Positions 61,463 to 64,000 of a stretch of 64,000 nt of DNA are shown piece after piece. Numbering within the stretch: position 1 is the first letter of the stretch; the number at the start of each line of letters is the position of its first letter. Both the position numbers and the translations under genes were made by a program. The DNA lies in NCBI GenBank assembly GCA_964247055.1, contig OZ176053.1:8184001-8248000 (forward strand), in the 5' to 3' direction. The stretch is from Paragordius varius (lineage: Eukaryota; Nematomorpha). The notes under the pieces are model-generated. The model saw only the letters and a program-made list of their open reading frames with translations, was not told where the DNA came from and did no database searches.

Positions 61463-64000
61463 TTAAATACCAATATGATTATTATTGATTTGGAAGTTAG
61501 TGGTCCCGACTCCATTATTTTTGGTATTTGTAGAGCTGTTGCTACTATTGTTATTGTAAAGGTGATGGGTAGATCCCCTATCAATATGATTATTATATGC
61601 CATATTGTGATGATTTTTAACATGGTTGGTGGACATGCTAAGGTTGTTATCAGAAACAGCGTTTGATAAAGATTCGTTTGAAGATGAATTTGTATTATTG
61701 TTACTTTTCAGGTGTGAATTTATGTTTGTGTCGCTATAACCAGCATTTAAGTTGCCCATAGAATTCAGCGAGTGATGTGAATGAGATGAAGGATGTTGGA
61801 TCAAATGATTATTTAAAAGGTTATCACCATTGTTTACAATGATATTATTGTTGCTCTCTATGAGGGGTGGTGTGCTTAAACCTATACACAGACATATATG
61901 TATATATATATTATTATATTTTGTGAAAACTTTTTTGATGTTTCAACTATCATAAAAAATATAAAAGTTAAATCATTTATTGTACCAGAGGATCTATCGA
62001 GAGGCCCCCCAATTTTTGATCGATAATCATCGTTTCCGTCATCTGTACATATATATATATATTAACAGTTTATTAAGGATATTTAAGAAAATTCTAAATT
62101 CTATTAGATAAAATCCAAAAATTTTAAAATAACGGTTAATTGTAAAATAAAAAAAGTATTACCATTTGGTAACATCATTGAAGATGGGGGAGGCACACCA
62201 ACATTGTTAAGTAAGAGATCTTCATTAACGTCCGTAAAATTGTGGTGTATTAAAGTACTTGGTGGGGCCACAGTGTTTGGTATATTGCATTTGGTACCGA
62301 GCATCATTTGAGTACTTAGGGGAGATCCTTTTATATGGGCATTGCTGTTATTATTGGTCAAGTTGTTTGATGTAAGATTACCTATATATGAAATGAAATA
62401 TATTCTTAAATGTTAATGTGTAATAAATAGGGTGTGTTACAAAACATTTACCATTATCACTTTTGTTAGTAGGAGTGTTTGGGAATGGTGAAGATCCATC
62501 TAAACCCAAAGATCCACCACTAATTGACTCAGATTTGATAAAAGATGTATTGTCTTTGAAATCGATAAAGCCATTATTTTTAACATCTATTACATAAAAA
62601 ATCGATGGGAATACAAGAGATAAATTGGAAAAGAATTAAATTATTTGTTGGGTAATAATAATTTTAATTTTTTTTATACATTTATTTAAATTTTTTTGCC
62701 AAATAAAATAATTTTCATTGAAGTTTTACCCATAAAACCAGTAGAGTTATGACATTTTCGATTTGTGCTATTATTACCACCATTCACCATCTCAAAATTG
62801 GGTAGAAGCGTTGATAATGGCCCATTAGTTAATTTGCTTGGAGGGTTATTACTGCTAATTTCAATTGATTCATTTTTTATGGTATTATTGGACAACAAAT
62901 TAGATTGATCTGTTAGGGGAGAATTATTATTGTTGTGTGGTAATGATAATGATGTTGTTTGAGGTTGATGTAATACCGTGGATTGTGAAACCAAAGTCGA
63001 ACTGTGTGATTCCATATACTGTAAGTTTTCTAACCGTGCTATTAATCGTTCGTCTTCATCGCCGAATTCGCCACCCATTAATGTTGGTTCACCAACAATC
63101 ATAACATCCTACATAGTTTGTTGGATATGGATTTAAATATAAAGAAAATATCATACGGATTTACTATGATATATTAGCATAATCGCTCGGCTAATGTATG
63201 CTTGCTTAATTTAAATTGAATACAAATATAATTGAATATCACTAAACTATATGTAACAAATAAAGATGATGCAATCTATAATATAGATACAAAATGTCCT
63301 CTCAAACGCGTTTATGTTTGAAAAACCTCTTAAAAATCTTAGTATGTGCCATTGTATTATATTTTAATTTATAAATTTTATAACAATGTCTCCTCCAATT
63401 TCCGTATTTAGAGATATTAAAACAATAAGTGTGTTTCATAAGCGTTTCTGCACAAAAAGAATTTACAAACTTTTTAGCATTCGCTATAAATTATACCTGA
63501 CTCGCTAAAGAGAGCATGTGTTGTTGATGCTGTTGATAATGGGCTGTTGAAATGCCAGGCTGTCCTTGGGGATTGAATGGAGGCAAAGTCCCGAGAGGCG
63601 GACCACCCCGTATCAAACCTGTTGTTGGCCCAGAATGGTGGGGATAGGGAGGGGGAGGTGGATGTGAAGATGGAAACATGCCTGTATAAAATAAGTTAAT
63701 TTTTGTTTGAAAAAAAGTAAAATATATATATATATATACTTTAATGGAAAGTTAGCATTAAATAATAATTTGTAAGTGAAATGGTGTTAAATTTATATTT
63801 TTTCATACTAATTCTCATTATATATATTCTTTTTCGACTGTGTTGGCATATCATAAGAGAATAAATATATATTAAATTAACCAAAACTAGTTTCTGATAT
63901 TACAACTTTGATATGTTATTTTTTAACATAATTAATTACAAATTTGAACTATTAATGAGAAATAATAATATTATATTATGGTTAAAATATTATCAAAATT
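61463..64000 (-). CDS. LDB1: LDB1/Chip-type LIM domain-binding protein, C-terminal half (5' end beyond the window)
   Basis: A nuclear adaptor that dimerises and binds LIM domains of LIM-homeodomain and LMO proteins. Exons in transcript order: 63681-63497, 63108-62730, 62586-62452, 62381-62163, 62042-61986 and 61881-61463, all phases matching. The first exon seen is Pro/Gln-rich (HPPPPPYPHH). The second opens with the LIM-interaction domain DVMIVGEPTLMGGEFGDEDE followed by RLIARLENLQYM, almost identical to vertebrate LDB1 and fly Chip. The N-terminal dimerisation domain must lie to the right of the window. After the LID comes an Asn/Ser/His-rich tail of about 370 residues, whereas vertebrate LDB1 has only some tens; its function is unknown. 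Introns here are 104 to about 390 nt. Confidence 0.93.

Overview
This is an AT-rich (about three quarters A+T) nuclear window from an animal. The genes are split by introns, and two are metazoan transcription cofactors: an NCoR/SMRT-type corepressor and an LDB1/Chip-type LIM-binding factor. The most striking trait is intron size. At sites fixed by protein alignment and reading phase, many introns are only 21-25 nt long (GT...AG), and they coexist with ordinary introns of 60-1,600 nt. Introns this small with AT-rich DNA and tightly packed gene pairs suggest a simplified parasitic animal such as a dicyemid or orthonectid mesozoan. That placement is inference; no ribosomal or mitochondrial marker is present.

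Layout. 1-4756 (-): spliceosome factor CWC22, 3' end off the window. 4865-5806 (+): InaF-motif membrane protein, head-to-head with CWC22. 5.8-13.8 kb: gene-free and rich in miniature transposons. 13,844-19,231: a Helitron-ended element filled with a ~1.05-kb tandem array that has a ~2.1-kb dimeric higher-order period. 19.2-21.0 kb: hAT-like and pogo-like miniature elements. 21,081-29,661 (+): NCoR/SMRT homolog in nine exons. 32,373-33,089 (-): METTL5 18S rRNA m6A methyltransferase. 33,129-37,418 (+): branched-chain aminotransferase, sharing a 39-bp divergent start region with METTL5. 38-40 kb: transposon fragments (hAT-like, LINE, mariner). 40.5-47.6 kb (+): unrecognised multi-exon genes. 49.1-51.7 kb: an old, heavily broken Ty3/gypsy-type fossil, followed by a short intact-ended Helitron and a TTAA-flanked MITE. 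54,717-55,277 (+): VKORC1-type vitamin K epoxide reductase. 55,317-56,582 (-): classical short-chain dehydrogenase, tail-to-tail with VKOR. 57-60 kb: repeats. 60,128-60,471 (+): small putative secreted protein. 61,463-64,000 (-): C-terminal half of an LDB1/Chip homolog.

The genes do not form one pathway. CWC22 (splicing), METTL5 (ribosome modification), BCAT, VKOR and the SDR (metabolism and redox) are housekeeping genes; NCoR and LDB1 are nuclear cofactors with very long Asn/Gln-rich regions. Compact housekeeping pairs with tiny introns sit between broad transposon-filled deserts. Exon borders given below are hand-made models from homology and phase, not from transcripts.
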